Position numbers and translations under genes: made by a program. A DNA stretch of 64,000 bases from Lotus japonicus (lineage: Eukaryota; Streptophyta; Magnoliopsida; Fabales; Fabaceae): positions 73,770,566-73,834,565 of the forward strand of contig NC_080042.1 in the NCBI RefSeq assembly GCF_012489685.1. Direction: 5' to 3'. How positions within the stretch are numbered: position 1 is the first letter of the stretch; each line of letters opens with the position of its first letter. Under the pieces are notes generated by a model that saw only the letters and a list, made by a program, of their open reading frames with translations, did no database searches and was not told the origin of the DNA. This document shows, one piece after another, positions 45,377-57,250 of the stretch.

Positions 45377-48300
45377 ATGATGTTCCTTCCCATGATTCGG
45401 TTTTTCCTCAAACCGTATCCATGCACTCTGCTCTTGCTTCTGCTGACATGCACTTGCTACCCTTCATCAGGTTCCTGAATTCGCTGCCTAATTTTCATTT
45501 TTTATAGCTTCTGATGGGTTTTCCTGTTATGCATGGCATTTAAGCTTCCTATGTTTTTTTTTCTTCCTTGCTTGGTAATACAATTTTGATACCAAACAGT
45601 GAAATTTATATTCTGATAATCTGTCTTGGAATAAAATGCATGTAGTAAGAACTGATATAACATGAATTTTTCGTGTTGCTATGTGAAATGTCAAGAATAT
45701 GCTATTCTTGTTTTTTTCCCCTTTCCCCTCGCCTGATGATCAAAGATGTCTTAAATGTAAAGTGTGAATATGATCTGGGCCATGGTGTTCATCTATAAAT
45801 CACAGGCTCACGGTCTTCAAAAGGGGCTACCCATGTTCTGTGAATGAGATTTTTTGGTATCTTGTAATAGCAGAGAAAATGTTCATAAGAGATAGGGTAT
45901 GTCACCCTACAACCCCTGAGGGAAGAGAGTGACTGGTTTTGCTAATTAACCATGACATGAAACATTTAGAATCTTTGTACAATTGATTCTGCAGTGAAAA
46001 TCAGTCATGACATAATTGCTTCCGGGTGACATAATTGATTCTAAAAAAAGAGAAGTTGGTCGAGACGTGCTCGAAGAAAATGCAATTAGCAATAACCAAT
46101 TTACCTCTGCCACCCTCTGATGAGCACATGTATGCATGTTACTTTTGGACTCAAATGCTGAAGAGACAATGCGGGTGAGAGAAGGACATATGCAAATGAA
46201 AGTGCCAGAAGTACCAACTACTAGTAATTTTTCCCAAATTCACCAGACGCAATTCAAAGCCACGGTTATAGCTTTCCCAAATTTACAGTGGAAACAAGCC
46301 AGAGAGGATGGAGCTTCTCGTGTACTTGTTTTGCTTATACACTAAAAATATCAAGTGAACATCAACATAACTTGGATTTAGTTTCCTAATTCCAAATGAT
46401 GTTTATATCTAGCTAAATTGATAAATCAAAATGGGTGGTCATTGCTTCCAGATAGGGATTTGTAAATTAAATAGAATAAATGATTGGATGCCAATACACA
46501 ATTTAGGTTCTGGATATCTTCTAGTTCCCTATCTATAGTACAGGATGTGATCAACGCTCATCAAGGTTTTCTCGCCGTGATCCTTCATACTGCAGAAGAT
46601 CACAGACAAATGCAACTGATGTGACTACAATTGCAGTCACAGGGACAGGGGTCTCCAAAGCCTTGATTTCGCGACCACAGTTGCTGTTGCGACCTTGATC
46701 TTATTCCATGATACTAATATAGAAAGGACGTTATGCTAATAGCATATATCTTAGGTTATAGGATGGATTTATCCTATATGAACTATGAGGGGAATATGTA
46801 AAAATAAAGTACTATAATTTCATAAACCAGCCATTGACTTGAACAAAATATTTGCCTGTTTTATTTGTTATTTACTGTAGAAAGACAAGAAATTGTGTGT
46901 CTCTCATAACTTTAATTGCAGTCTCCACTGTCTATGTTGTTTGATGTCCAATATGTTATTGATTACCTTGTTCCCTCTCCCTTTCATATTAATTTCCACT
47001 TAAATGACTTAATTTGAAGTTGGCTGCATATCTTTCAGAAGCTTATGATCCACTTGACCCATATGGAAACATCACAATCAAATGGGATGTTAAAAGCTGG
47101 ACAGGTGATGGTTATCTTGTAAGTACAATCTTCTAGGTTTCACCTACTAAAATTCAAAGCAAATCACCATGGTCTTGAGATGTGATAGGGTTTGGATTTC
47201 AGATCTGAGGCACTTTTTTAGATTTTTCAAGTCTATATGTACGATTTAAGACTTTTAAGTTGTGGAATTATTGACTAAACTCAAGTATCCCGACTTGTAT
47301 TAGTGTCAGAGCCATTTAGAATTGGATGAGTTCATTGTTGTTCCTTTAGTTGTTTTGGTGTCTAAGAAACAATTAAATGCACAGGCTATTGTTACAATTT
47401 ACAACTTCCAACAATATCGTCATATCTCAGCACCTGGGTGGTCACTAGGATGGACATGGGCAAAGAAGGAGGTAATATGGAACATGATGGGAGGGCAGAC
47501 CACCGAGCAAGGAGATTGTTCAAAATTTAAGGGAGAACAGATCCCACATTGCTGCAAAAAGGATCCAATTGTTGTAGATCTACTTCCGGGAACACCTTAC
47601 AATCAACAAGTTACAAGTTGTTGCAAAGGTGGTGTCCTCAGCTCATGGAAACAAGATCCAATCAATGCTGTTGCCTCATTTCAAGTTGTTGTGGGTAGAG
47701 CTGGTACCACAAACAAAACTGTCAAATTGCCCAAAAACATCACCTTGAAAGCACCAGGACCAGGTTATACATGTGGACCAGCAAAAATTGTGAAACCCAC
47801 CCGATTTATAACACCTGACAAAAGGAGAGTTACCCAAGCACTTAGTAAGTTATTGGACTCCTATGTTTATTTCCTTAAACCAAATGTTATCCATTACTTG
47901 TAGCTTTTTTTAGTACCAAATTATGTCATCCAGTAATAAACTTATCATTTTTGTGATTGATCTTAAATGCTCCAAGTTTACAATTGTTCTCAGTTCCTAC
48001 TTCAAATAAGAAAGATCCAGCATTTTACTTCGACCTTGACATTGATCTGATTTTTTGCAGTGACTTGGAATGTGACATGCATGTATTCACAATTTCTAGC
48101 TCAGAAAGCTCCTACTTGTTGTGTGTCCCTCTCATCTTTCTATAATGATACTGTTGTATCCTGCCCAACATGTGCATGTGGCTGCCAAGGAAACTCATCA
48201 CAATCAGGGAACTGCGTAGAGTAGGTTTTTATTACTCATGGCCTATGACTTTCTTCTAAACTGAAATGAATATCATACACTCACATATGTCCATTTTGTG

Positions 48301-49196
48301 TGTGGTTACAGTCCAGATTCGCCACATTTGGCATCAATTGTTTCCAACCCTGGAAATAATAGCATTAAACCTTTGGTTCGATGCACTAACCATATGTGCC
48401 CAATTCGAGTTCACTGGCATGTGAAGCTAAACTACAAGGAGTACTGGAGAGTGAAGGTCACCATTACTAATTTCAATTACAGGATGAATTATTCTGATTG
48501 GAACTTAGTAGTCCAACACCCAAACTTTGACAATTTGACCCAGCTTTTTAGTTTCTACTACGCGTCATTAACTCCCTACGGGGCAATAAGTAAGTGCTAT
48601 CTTTCTCGGATTTGCAATCTTACAGACAATTTGTATGGTTCTTTAACTTAGTTGAATATAATGTTCAGTTTTACTTCAGGAGTAGATGTAGTTATTATTT
48701 ATTAGTAATTTGTCTGATAAAAAGTTATTGGGTTGTCAAGTTTCTTTATTAGCAAATTTCTTTGGAATCATATATTCTATTTTTTCATGATCACCGTATG
48801 ATTATGACCATCATATATTCTTATTTTCACCATACAACGTCAAAACTTTTTACTCCTCAATGATTCCAGTGGCACCAAAACTAATGATCCAAGTTGTTTT
48901 CAACAGATGATACAGCAATGCTTTGGGGAATTAAGTTCTACAATGATTTACTCATGCAAGCTGGCCCTCTTGGTAATGTACAGTCAGAGCTACTTTTCAG
49001 AAAGGATAAGTCAACTTTTACTTTTCATGAAGGTTGGGCTTTTCCTCGGAGGATCTATTTCAATGGTGACAATTGTGTGATGCCACCACCTGATGCTTAT
49101 CCATGGTTACCTAATGCCGGTTCGCAGCAAAAGGTTTCCCTACTTGCTTTGATGTTGACTTTTTTGGTAACCTTGGTATTTTATTCCTATGTTTGA
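45377..49196 (+). CDS. COBRA-like GPI-anchored protein, COBRA/COBL1-2 group (6 exons)
   Basis: Exons 45377-45470, 47039-47118, 47385-47844, 48061-48220, 48312-48589 and 48907-49196 join in phase with GT-AG borders and encode 453 residues, the normal COBRA length. An N-terminal signal peptide (hydrophobic CTLLLLLLTCTC) precedes the mature start EAYDPLDPYGNITIKW, the cellulose-binding-like start of the COBRA domain. Family blocks follow: PGWSLGWTWAKKEVIW, TTEQGDCSKFKG, PHCCKKDP, GPGPGYTCGPAK, CCVS at 231-234, CPTCACGC at 246-253 and HMCPIRVHWHVK. The C-terminus has a polar stretch NAGSQQK then a hydrophobic tail, as required for GPI anchoring. COBRA proteins act at the plasma membrane and cell wall in oriented cellulose deposition. 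A decayed relative lies at 56.5-57.6 kb. The first of two adjacent ATGs is used. Confidence 0.92.
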
Positions 49197-49687
49197 AGTG
49201 GGGTACACTCAACTCTGTCCTCTGAAGTTTTCACTTTGACTGGCTTGGACACAATTTTGGCTTACCAATTTGGAATTTGAACCAAGAAGGTGAATGGCAC
49301 CCAGTGACAATTCAAGAACACCTCAATTGCCCTATGATTTATTACTAAGTTTCTGCACATGGGGGTGGTTGAATTTGTTAATGTATTGTTCATGGCTCTC
49401 TTTTCTATTGAAGTAATGTATTTATTTGTCTACATCCTTAGTTCAATTGGTAATGTAGAGTTATAAGACATATTTACAGTAACAAACTCATGGAATGAAT
49501 GATAGACTTCATTAATTGTATATGTATGTGAGCCATGAGTTATTCAGTATGGCACTGCAGTAACAGCATCATGAATTGATGATTCAGACAAATATACATT
49601 TATAACATGTTTAGTGCAAAAATTTCAGCCATGAGTTTCACTCGGTGATTTCAAAGAATGACTTGAAGTATTCATCCCTATTGTAAG
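49197..49687 (+). other. 3' untranslated region and flank of the COBRA-like gene
   Basis: Non-coding downstream sequence. From about 49316 to 49687 it is highly similar to 57288-57620, next to the COBRA-like pseudogene, showing that both belonged to one duplicated unit. It ends where a copia LTR begins at 49688. Confidence 0.75.
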
Positions 49688-50353
49688 TGTTAGTATTTTG
49701 TAAATTAGCTAACAGAGACTATAGCAGTGAAGGAAGAAGATATTCAGCGGAAGACTGATTTCATTGAATTCAAGAGCTTACATATATAGAATTGAAAACT
49801 AACTGAAAATATCCTACTAGATGCTTACTAACCCACAACACCTGAAAAGTGGAGCAACTATTGACTACTTCCTAAATAATAGCAACAGCCTAAAGCTAGG
49901 AATTATTCAACTGAAACAAAATAAAGTGCAGTTTTTGAAGCAATAATTTAACACTCCTCCTTGCTTTAGGAACTTCAAATTCCAAGCTTTTGTCTAAGAA
50001 GCTCGAACTTAGTAACAGCCACGGTTTTGTGAATATGTCCGCTAGTTGCTCTTACGTCTTTGAGTAGCAAAGGTTAATGTCTCCCTTTTTTTGCACCCCT
50101 CTAAAATAGAACAGTTTGATATTGAAGTGCATAGTTTCCCCTATTTTGAGAAATTGCTATTGCAGCTTGGTTGTCCACAAACACTTCAGTGCCTTTTGTT
50201 TGCTCCATATGCAGATCAACCAAAATCTTCCTCAACCACAATGCTTGATTTACCGCCGCAGTTGCTGCTAAAAATTCTGCTTCTGCAGTAGATTGAGCTA
50301 CAATATCCTGTTTTTTCGAACACCATGAGAAACTTCCCAAGCCAATATCATCA
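49688..50353 (-). mobile_element. Truncated copia element: 3' LTR plus RNase H fragment
   Basis: A minus-strand copia remnant. The 266-bp LTR at 49688-49953 starts TGTTAGTATTTTG and ends TTTAACA. It is followed by the polypurine tract (GCAAGGAGGAG on the minus strand). At 50340-50100 a frame reads FSWCSKKQDIVAQSTAEAEF and later VFVDNQAAIAIS, the copia RNase H. The rest of the element and the other LTR are missing. Its right border joins the duplicated block that starts at about 50357. It lies about 490 bp downstream of the COBRA-like stop codon. Confidence 0.85.
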
Positions 50354-50640
50354 ACAAGTTGTGGTTGATGATATTGATTTTTCTACTCCCGTTAGCTATC
50401 GACATCTAACCATATGCTTATTGTGATGTCGATTGAGCAAGTTCTCATTTGACTCATCGTTCTTTTAGTGCTTACTTTATTTTCTTTATTGGCTATTCTA
50501 TTTCTTGGAAAGCAAAGAAGCTGCTTACAATTCCTCATTCCTCCGCATAAGCTAAGTATCGCTTGATACCTGCTATCACTTGTGAGTTAAAATGACTCAA
50601 GGGTCTTTTATTTGATCTTCATATATCTTATTCTACTCAT

Positions 50641-51027
50641 ATGTCCTCATTTTGTGGTTTTTTTTTTGCTAAGCCAAAGAATTGCATTTAAAAATAGCAC
50701 AAGGGGGGCTAAACCCAAATACAAGAGAAAAGATGAAGAAAGAAAAATTAAAATACAAACAAACCAACTACAATAAGCTCACCCACCCTACTTTCCACTA
50801 CAAGCTGACAATAAACCAACTACCCAACCCCACACATCCATAACAGCACAAGCAACAAACCCATGAGCCAACCCCAACCAATTCGCAGGGAGCAACCAGA
50901 GCATGATCCAAAATGATTCCAAAAAGAAAACAACCCCCATGGCCATCACGAACTCACAAAGATGAGAGACAAATCAAAGGGCTGGATTTCCATTCAAATA
51001 AAAGGGTTGAATGTCCTCATTTTGTGG
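50641..51027 (-). mobile_element. 5'-truncated LINE 3' end with 17-bp target duplication
   Basis: A 353-bp insertion (50658-51010) is flanked by perfect ATGTCCTCATTTTGTGG at 50641-50657 and 51011-51027. A poly(T) run at its left end is the poly(A) tail of a minus-strand retrocopy. Upstream of the tail the minus strand reads GGGTTTAGCCCCC, close to the GGTCTAGCCCCC near the end of the large LINE. It has no coding frame. The homologous place in copy 1 (about 42285) is uninterrupted, so the insertion is later than the duplication. Confidence 0.85.
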
Positions 51028-51116
51028 TAGTCAGTCTATTCTTTATATAGTTAATAATATGATTTTTCATGAACGCGCCCTATAAACACATTAAGGTTGA
51101 TTATCTTTGATGTTTG

Positions 51117-51497
51117 CTGTGGTACCTTAATTTAAATGAGGGTACAATACCTTAAATGATGTAAAACCTCTTTATTTCCAATTTTTTTTAACTTATAAAA
51201 GCCTCTAGCGCCATCATTCATGAGCATTTTAATAGATTATCTCATTATCTTGTCGTTCGCCCGACACCAATTTCTTATCTCACCCTTATTGTGGTCAATT
51301 ACTCTCTTATTCTTATATCGCATACATTTCCACTTTCACCACTAGATTTTGACTTAAAAAGAGTTGCAACAACCGACATGACGTCTAAGATTCCAACAAA
51401 AGTTGAAAGGTCTAATCTTCTCTCTTTCTCTGCCCTTCAATTTCACAATTTCATCCAGTTGGGGTACCGTACACAAAAAAATTTCAGGGTACCACAG
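51117..51497. mobile_element. Possible MITE with CTGTGGTACC termini
   Basis: CTGTGGTACC at 51117-51126 is matched in inverted orientation at 51488-51497, with weaker similarity continuing inside. The interior is AT-rich and non-coding. I could not see a convincing target duplication, so superfamily and exact ends are open. Confidence 0.4.
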
Positions 51498-52614
51498 AAT
51501 TTGCCAAATAGTTATTGTCTATTTTCTCCTTATTTATTGGCTAGCATTTTTAGTAAGACTCTTGAAAAACACAACCTTCACCGCAAGTTGGGCATTTCAA
51601 ATCTATGTACTCAACTTAAGAGGGTATTAGTGTGTAAATATTAAGGTATATTTTCTCCTAATTTTATTTGTCATAATTTATTAATCAATATAAATGAATG
51701 ACACCTATTCCTTATTTAGTTAACCATTATGTAGGGTACTTCTTCCTTATTTAGTTAGTTATAATATTAGGTAATGTTACATAATAATATTAGGTAATTG
51801 TGATTGATTGAGATTTGAAAAATATTTCTCTTTCCTCATATGAATCTATGATGAGATCAATGAAATGAGGAACTTCGATTCCTTCGTTAAACAGTTACCT
51901 CTCGGTCTTATCATTCTTAGTTTAAGCACCTTACTCTCAAATTCAAGAGAAAAAAAAGTAACAGTAGATTCTTATTGCCATACTATGCTCTGCCCTGCTT
52001 TTAATTATTAAAATCAGAAACTTGTTCTCCTCTAATGCTATTACTTATGTGTCATCATTGTAATGTTAGACTATGACTGTGATTGTGGATCACAATCATA
52101 CAATACATTTGTCACTAGCTACAATTTAAAACATTTGAGTACCACCACCAATTTACCCTTTTCTACAATGCCCACCAAACTCTCCCACTCCAAGGATTAA
52201 GAGTTTAAGACAATATCATTGAACGTTGTTAGTGGTTGTAAGCAGCATGCTTCACAGATAAGGAAGGGAAATTTTCAAGTTCTAAGAAAATTCAACGGTT
52301 CTAAGAGAGTGGTTATGAGTTATCCCTTTCCCTATCATAAATATCCATAATATATACATTCAGGGGTTTTTCTAGGTCCAATCATCGCCTACGTGGCATC
52401 TCATGATTGGCTAATTTCATTAAAAATCCTACATGACAATCATTCCTCCTTTCCTCTTAATGTACACCCTTCTCCTTAACCTACACTCCTCTCTATTTAA
52501 AAGCTTATATAAGACTATTATTCTTCATTCATCTTTCCATTATTTGGATTTCTCCTTAACCTACACTGCTTCTTCAACAATCTCATGTGTTTTGTATTAT
52601 TTGAGTCTTTCTAC

Positions 52615-53566
52615 ATGGCTACAAAGGTATGTACTTTTTCTCATCTGAAATCAATTTTTCATGTCTTTGGTGTGTGTTATTGTAATATAATCTCATTCCT
52701 TCAAAATTCATGTTTTACTAACCCTAATATGCTATTCTCCTCATTCCCTTTCAACAATTGTTTTTACAGGATTATGGTGTCATTAGACCTATAGATGCTG
52801 AAAATAACAATTTCACAGATATGGATCAAGGTATATTATTATTATTGATCCCGTGAGTGTTCATAGCACAATTGAATTTCACCATTAGAATGGTGAATGC
52901 CGCTTGACTTGGATAGGTCTACGATGGTTATACAACTTTGATACCCTATGTTTCTTTTCAAAAAAATTGAAAATGTTAACGTTTATTTTGTTTCAATTTG
53001 GAGAGAAGATTTTACTCATAACAAGTATCGAGGCCTCTCTATGGTTACACATGAACACGACCTTGACTTCTTGCGGGTTTTGGTCCCCGTCACTGATACT
53101 AGGGATCGTCCAAATTTTTGGAAAAATAAATCTGGATCTCCAGTGGTTATTTTTTACGAACGGAAACATCCACAGTTGGTACTGACCCTCACTGCATGTC
53201 AATGTGCACAATACGAATTAGTTAGTTTAATTTTCGTATTCCTTTTTTTTTTTTAACTTCAATGTGTTTTATTATGGTTTTTACAATTTCATAATTGTTT
53301 TCTCATTTTTTTTTCAGCTATTACCTTCTCATATCGTTCCATTCTTTTTAAGTTTTGAAACATCTCCGGTACAACTTCATACTGGTGTGATAGACGACAT
53401 CCCCTGCAACGTGCTTTCGTCAAAACCTTCTGATGCGCGTATAGGATCTGGTTGGAGAAAATTCTGCAAATTAATGAAAATTAGAGGCGGTGGCATAGTT
53501 TGTTTTAGGTTTGAAAGAATAGAAAATAGAATTATTGAAGTTAAGGTGGTGTATGGAAATATTTAG
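52615..53566 (+). pseudogene. B3-like DNA-binding protein gene, probably broken
   Basis: The clearest part is a two-exon stretch, 52948-53220 and 53318-53566, joined by a GT-AG intron in phase. The last exon reads LLPSHIVPFFLSFETSP and ends with IGSGWRKFC, then IRGGGIVCFRF, resembling the end of plant B3 DNA-binding domains. The preceding exon (REDFTHNKYRGLS, then VVIFYERKHPQLVLTLTAC) belongs to the same protein but is not recognised. A plausible start (ATGGCTACAAAG at 52615-52626, then 52770-52830, each with good splice borders) does not connect in frame to the rest, because a TGA precedes 52948 with no usable acceptor. Either the gene is frameshifted or my exon model is wrong. If functional it would be a nuclear DNA-binding protein. 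Confidence 0.4.
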
Positions 53567-56229
53567 TCAGTTGTTATTCATTCCAAAATTTAATCAGTTG
53601 TTGTTTCGTCTTGGGTATCTTTTCGTTGTTTTGTTTTTCTCAATCTACATGAGAGGATTGTTCTCATGATTTACTTTATTTATCAAATAAAATCCAAGAT
53701 TAATTGTTATTTTTTTCATTCTGGAATTGTTCTCATGATTTACTTTGTTTTTCCTTTGTTTTACACGTATAATTTTTTCCTTGCCTTCATCACTTTGTCT
53801 TGTGGGCTAAATCAAGCTTGATATATTTGACAATTTTGCATTCATCGGCCATTTATAATAATAAGATATCCATACATGCCCAATGGTGCTTCTTTTCTTT
53901 GTCATCCTTTTACGGTCAGGATCCAAACAAGATTATATATAAAAAAGAACTGTAGTCAAATACCAAAAACACTTTCTTACCTTACCTTTTTAAAAATAAA
54001 AACCGTTTTTAATATCCAATTTAAGTTAGTCTAATATCAATATTATTCATTGCAACAAAAATTCCTTATATAAATTATTGCTTTATACGATTTTTAAAAA
54101 AATCCCTTTTGAAATAAGTTCCATTTTTAAGATGAAAAAAAAAACGTTTAAATAATTAATTACGTGAATCCCCTTTTCCTTGGTTTTAAAATAATTTCAA
54201 ATTTTAAAATGATAAAAAAGGTAAAAAATAATTAATTACTTTTAAAAAAGGTAAAAAATAATTAATTATTTCCATCCCAAGTTTGCGACAGGGTAATATT
54301 TTATGTCCTAAAGTCTGTTACGCACAAAATCGCGACAAAATTTTTAAGTCACAAATTCCGTCCCAAAATAATTTTGGAATGGAAACTTTAACTATTGTGC
54401 AACAGATTTTTCTGTCCCAAATAAGTGTTTTTGTAGTAGTGACTCGAATTGTTCTTTAAAATTAAATACGAGAATACACTCAGAGAACCTCGAAGAAGAA
54501 ACAATAATTTCTCTCAATTTTCACTTTGGTAATCTTCAGGAGAAGAGATGTTTCTGATGATTATAAAAAATGATACCAGAGATTTTGATATTGATAGGGA
54601 TGCACTACCTCTTTTCCACAGCTCATATTCTTTTGAAAATTTTAGAAAATTTTGGCATAAATTTTAGCTTTACACATGGTCAAGTAATTCTTCCCTATAC
54701 TTTCAGTTTTGAGTCTTTTGACACAGGGTAGACAAAGCCAAGTCTAACTATTACAGTACAACACCAACACCGTTGTATTGTGAAAATGATGAACGAATAC
54801 TCACCTTCACTAAGTAATTTCTCTCTAAAACGGACAGTAATTATCTCCGATCTAATAATCTCTTTTATACGGATCAATTTTATTGTAGGTTTTACATAAT
54901 GTGTTTGTATGTGTGTTGTGTGTTCCTACCTACCTTTTTTCTCATAACACAATGGGGTAGCTAGATCGTTGGCCAATATCATAAAATCCAAGTTATAAGA
55001 CGCCGCCGCACTTCTCTGAACTCTCACTAACAGTCGTGCTCTCTCTTCCTCAGCCAAACCTTGTGTCTCGTGAAAGTGAAAAGGGAACTTGGGATTTTAG
55101 GGTTCAGTAATTTGGGGATTTTACTTTGAGTTTTTTTTTCAACCTTCATTTGTTTACGTGACACCTCTTTAATTTAATTATTTACACACAAGAAAATCCA
55201 CGTCATCACCGTTTGCACAATCAGCAGGAATTAGACGGAACCTAACGACATGGGCCTTTTACTGTATATTATTTTCACATTAGGGGCTTATACCACAAAA
55301 AATATTTTAGAGGAGTCTTTACCAAAGGACCCCTATTTTAGAGGGGCCTCCAACATATATAAGTCACTCATATATATTATAATTATTTGTCCACACCTCT
55401 AAATTGAGGTGGAAAGAGGTGGAGGAGGAGAGAGATAGGAAGAAAAGAAAAAGTAAGAGAGAGAAAGTGATAGATGATAAGAGGAGAGAGATAGAAATAA
55501 AAATAGGTGAAAATGAAGTGTATAAATAAGGAGGTGTGTATATATCATTACTCCAAATGAGAGCTTTGGAAACAAAAATGCTTGTAATGTAATGTAACCA
55601 TGGAATGATGACTAACTGATAAATATGACAATTTTGTGCAATAATTTTATTGATGAGGGGTTTATAAAACATGAAAGTTCATTTCCTAAACATGTAATGT
55701 AACCATGCATGGATTTCAATTATATATATATATAGCTCTATACATGTAAATGCAAATTAGAAAAGAATCATTAATGTGAATTTGCCGCATAAATGTTTTT
55801 AAAATAAAATATTTTGAATTTAGTCTAGAAAAAAAAAACCAAACAGATTTACTGCTATTAGAATATTTTAGAAGGTGTTGTGTCATTAAATGTGTAGAAA
55901 GGGTATATTTGAGAAAATGAAAAAAAGCTAAAAGTAGGACAATAATTAACATTCTATAGGAGGCGTAATGCGTTAAAAGATTCGCATAACTTTAAAAAAA
56001 AAATAAGATTCACACAACTTTACTTTTAAGCCTTATGTTTACTTTAAAGTTATTCCTTCGCAAAGCAGCGATTGATATTTCCATTCAATTCAATAAACCA
56101 CTGCATTCCTACTGTATCAAATTACTCCAATTGTAGCAACCCAAATAGACCAAGCACCACGCCATCTTTTTAAGCTCCCACACCCCTGCATAAAATTAAC
56201 AGAGCCTGACCTTGCCTTACAGCCCAAAG
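53567..56229. other. Intergenic region, repeat-rich
   Basis: AT-rich. GTTTTTGTAGTAGTG at 54428-54442, read on the other strand as CACTACTACAAAAAC, looks like one end of a CACTA transposon; no partner end is found. A tandem copy of AAAAAAGGTAAAAAATAATTAATTA lies at 54216-54268. At 54960-55130 there is leader-like sequence without a following gene. No coding frame is supported. Confidence 0.5.
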
Positions 56230-56498
56230 GTCCTTGAACACTCCTCCCTCCAAAACCAGAACCTGACCTTTCAAGGCATCACATGCCGATTCCACACCCA
56301 ATGATCAGTCCAGCCCTTTGAAGGCAAAAACCCACTGACCACACTCATCAAATTCGACTGAAGATCCTCCTCAAGCACTGACAAACCCCGGTTCCACTTG
56401 AAGTCCCAATTCCAACCACCTTCAATCCAAACACCATATCTTGTTGTGTTGAGCAATTGTACAACGCACTGAATCTGTTTTACCAGTCCTTTCGGCAA
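56230..56498 (-). pseudogene. LINE ORF2 fragment
   Basis: On the minus strand a frame reads LPKGLVKQIQCVVQ and later FKWNRGLSVLEEDL and DHWVWN. This pattern (RGL.VxEEDL...W.W) is typical of the region between reverse transcriptase and zf-RVT in plant L1 ORF2. It is only about 75 codons long, with no tail or target duplication seen, and it abuts the COBRA-derived inverted repeat. Confidence 0.5.
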
Positions 56499-57250
56499 TC
56501 TGACACTTTTGATACTAACCCAGGCACAGCACTATTTTAACCTCTGTTTTACAAGTTTTATCACTGCTCTTGTTTCGGTTTGTCCTCCCATGCACTCTTC
56601 TCTTGCTTCTGCCTTCCTTATGATCCTCTTGACCCATATGGAAACATCACAATCAGATGGATATTTTAAGCTGGACAGGTGATGGTTATGTTGCTGCTGT
56701 TACATTGAAGTTGCAGCAACATAACCATCACCTGTCCAGCTTAAAATATCCCATCTGATTGTGATGTTTCCATATGGGTCAAGTGAATCATAAGCGGCAA
56801 AAGCAAGAGAAGAGTGCATGGGAGGACAAACCGAAACAAGAGCAGAGAGTCCATACCGCCAGTGATAAAACTTGTAAAACAGAGGTTAAAATAGTGCTGT
56901 GCCTGGGTTAGTATATACCGCCAGTGATAAAACTTATAAAACAGAGGTTACAATTTCACTTAGCACCGTGCTCTTATTTGGATCCCTCTTATTTATAGTA
57001 TTGGAGTAAAACTTGTAAAACAGAGGTTACAATTTCACTCTGGGTGGTCACTAGGATGATGGACATGGGCAAAGAATGAGGTAATATGGCAAATGATAGG
57101 AGGGCAAACCACCGAGCAAGGAGATTGTTCAAAATTGAAGGGAGAAGTGGTCCCACATTGCTGCCAAAAGGATCCAGTTGTTTCAAAAGTGTGGGCACAG
57201 TTTTAATAGTATCATAAGTGTCAGATTGCCCAAAGGACTGGTGAAACAGA
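56474..57250. repeat. COBRA-derived inverted repeat (hairpin)
   Basis: The left arm 56512-56697 and right arm 56713-56914 are near-perfect reverse complements around a 15-nt loop (56698-56712). Differences are a 17-bp gap, a 1-bp indel and a few mismatches. The arms contain a COBRA-like 5' leader, ATG (minus strand 56854-56852), signal-peptide coding sequence, exon 2 and the first codons of exon 3, joined without introns. After a 292-bp interruption the symmetry resumes: 56474-56517 pairs with 57207-57250. The right side also has repeats of GATAAAACTTGTAAAACAGA at about 56862, 56924 and 57003. Confidence 0.9.

Larger units (their letters stand above)
50357..52245 (+). pseudogene. Decayed copia tail, copy 2 of the duplicated block
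   Basis: Corresponds to 42001-43290 with high similarity, including the non-LTR end CCACTCCAAGGATTAAG (about 52185). It is enlarged by a LINE 3' fragment at 50658-51010 and a possible MITE at 51117-51497. RNase H remnants such as WKAKKLLTIPHSS near 50510 and ASIFSKTLEKHN near 51545 are still visible, with stops throughout. Confidence 0.7.
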
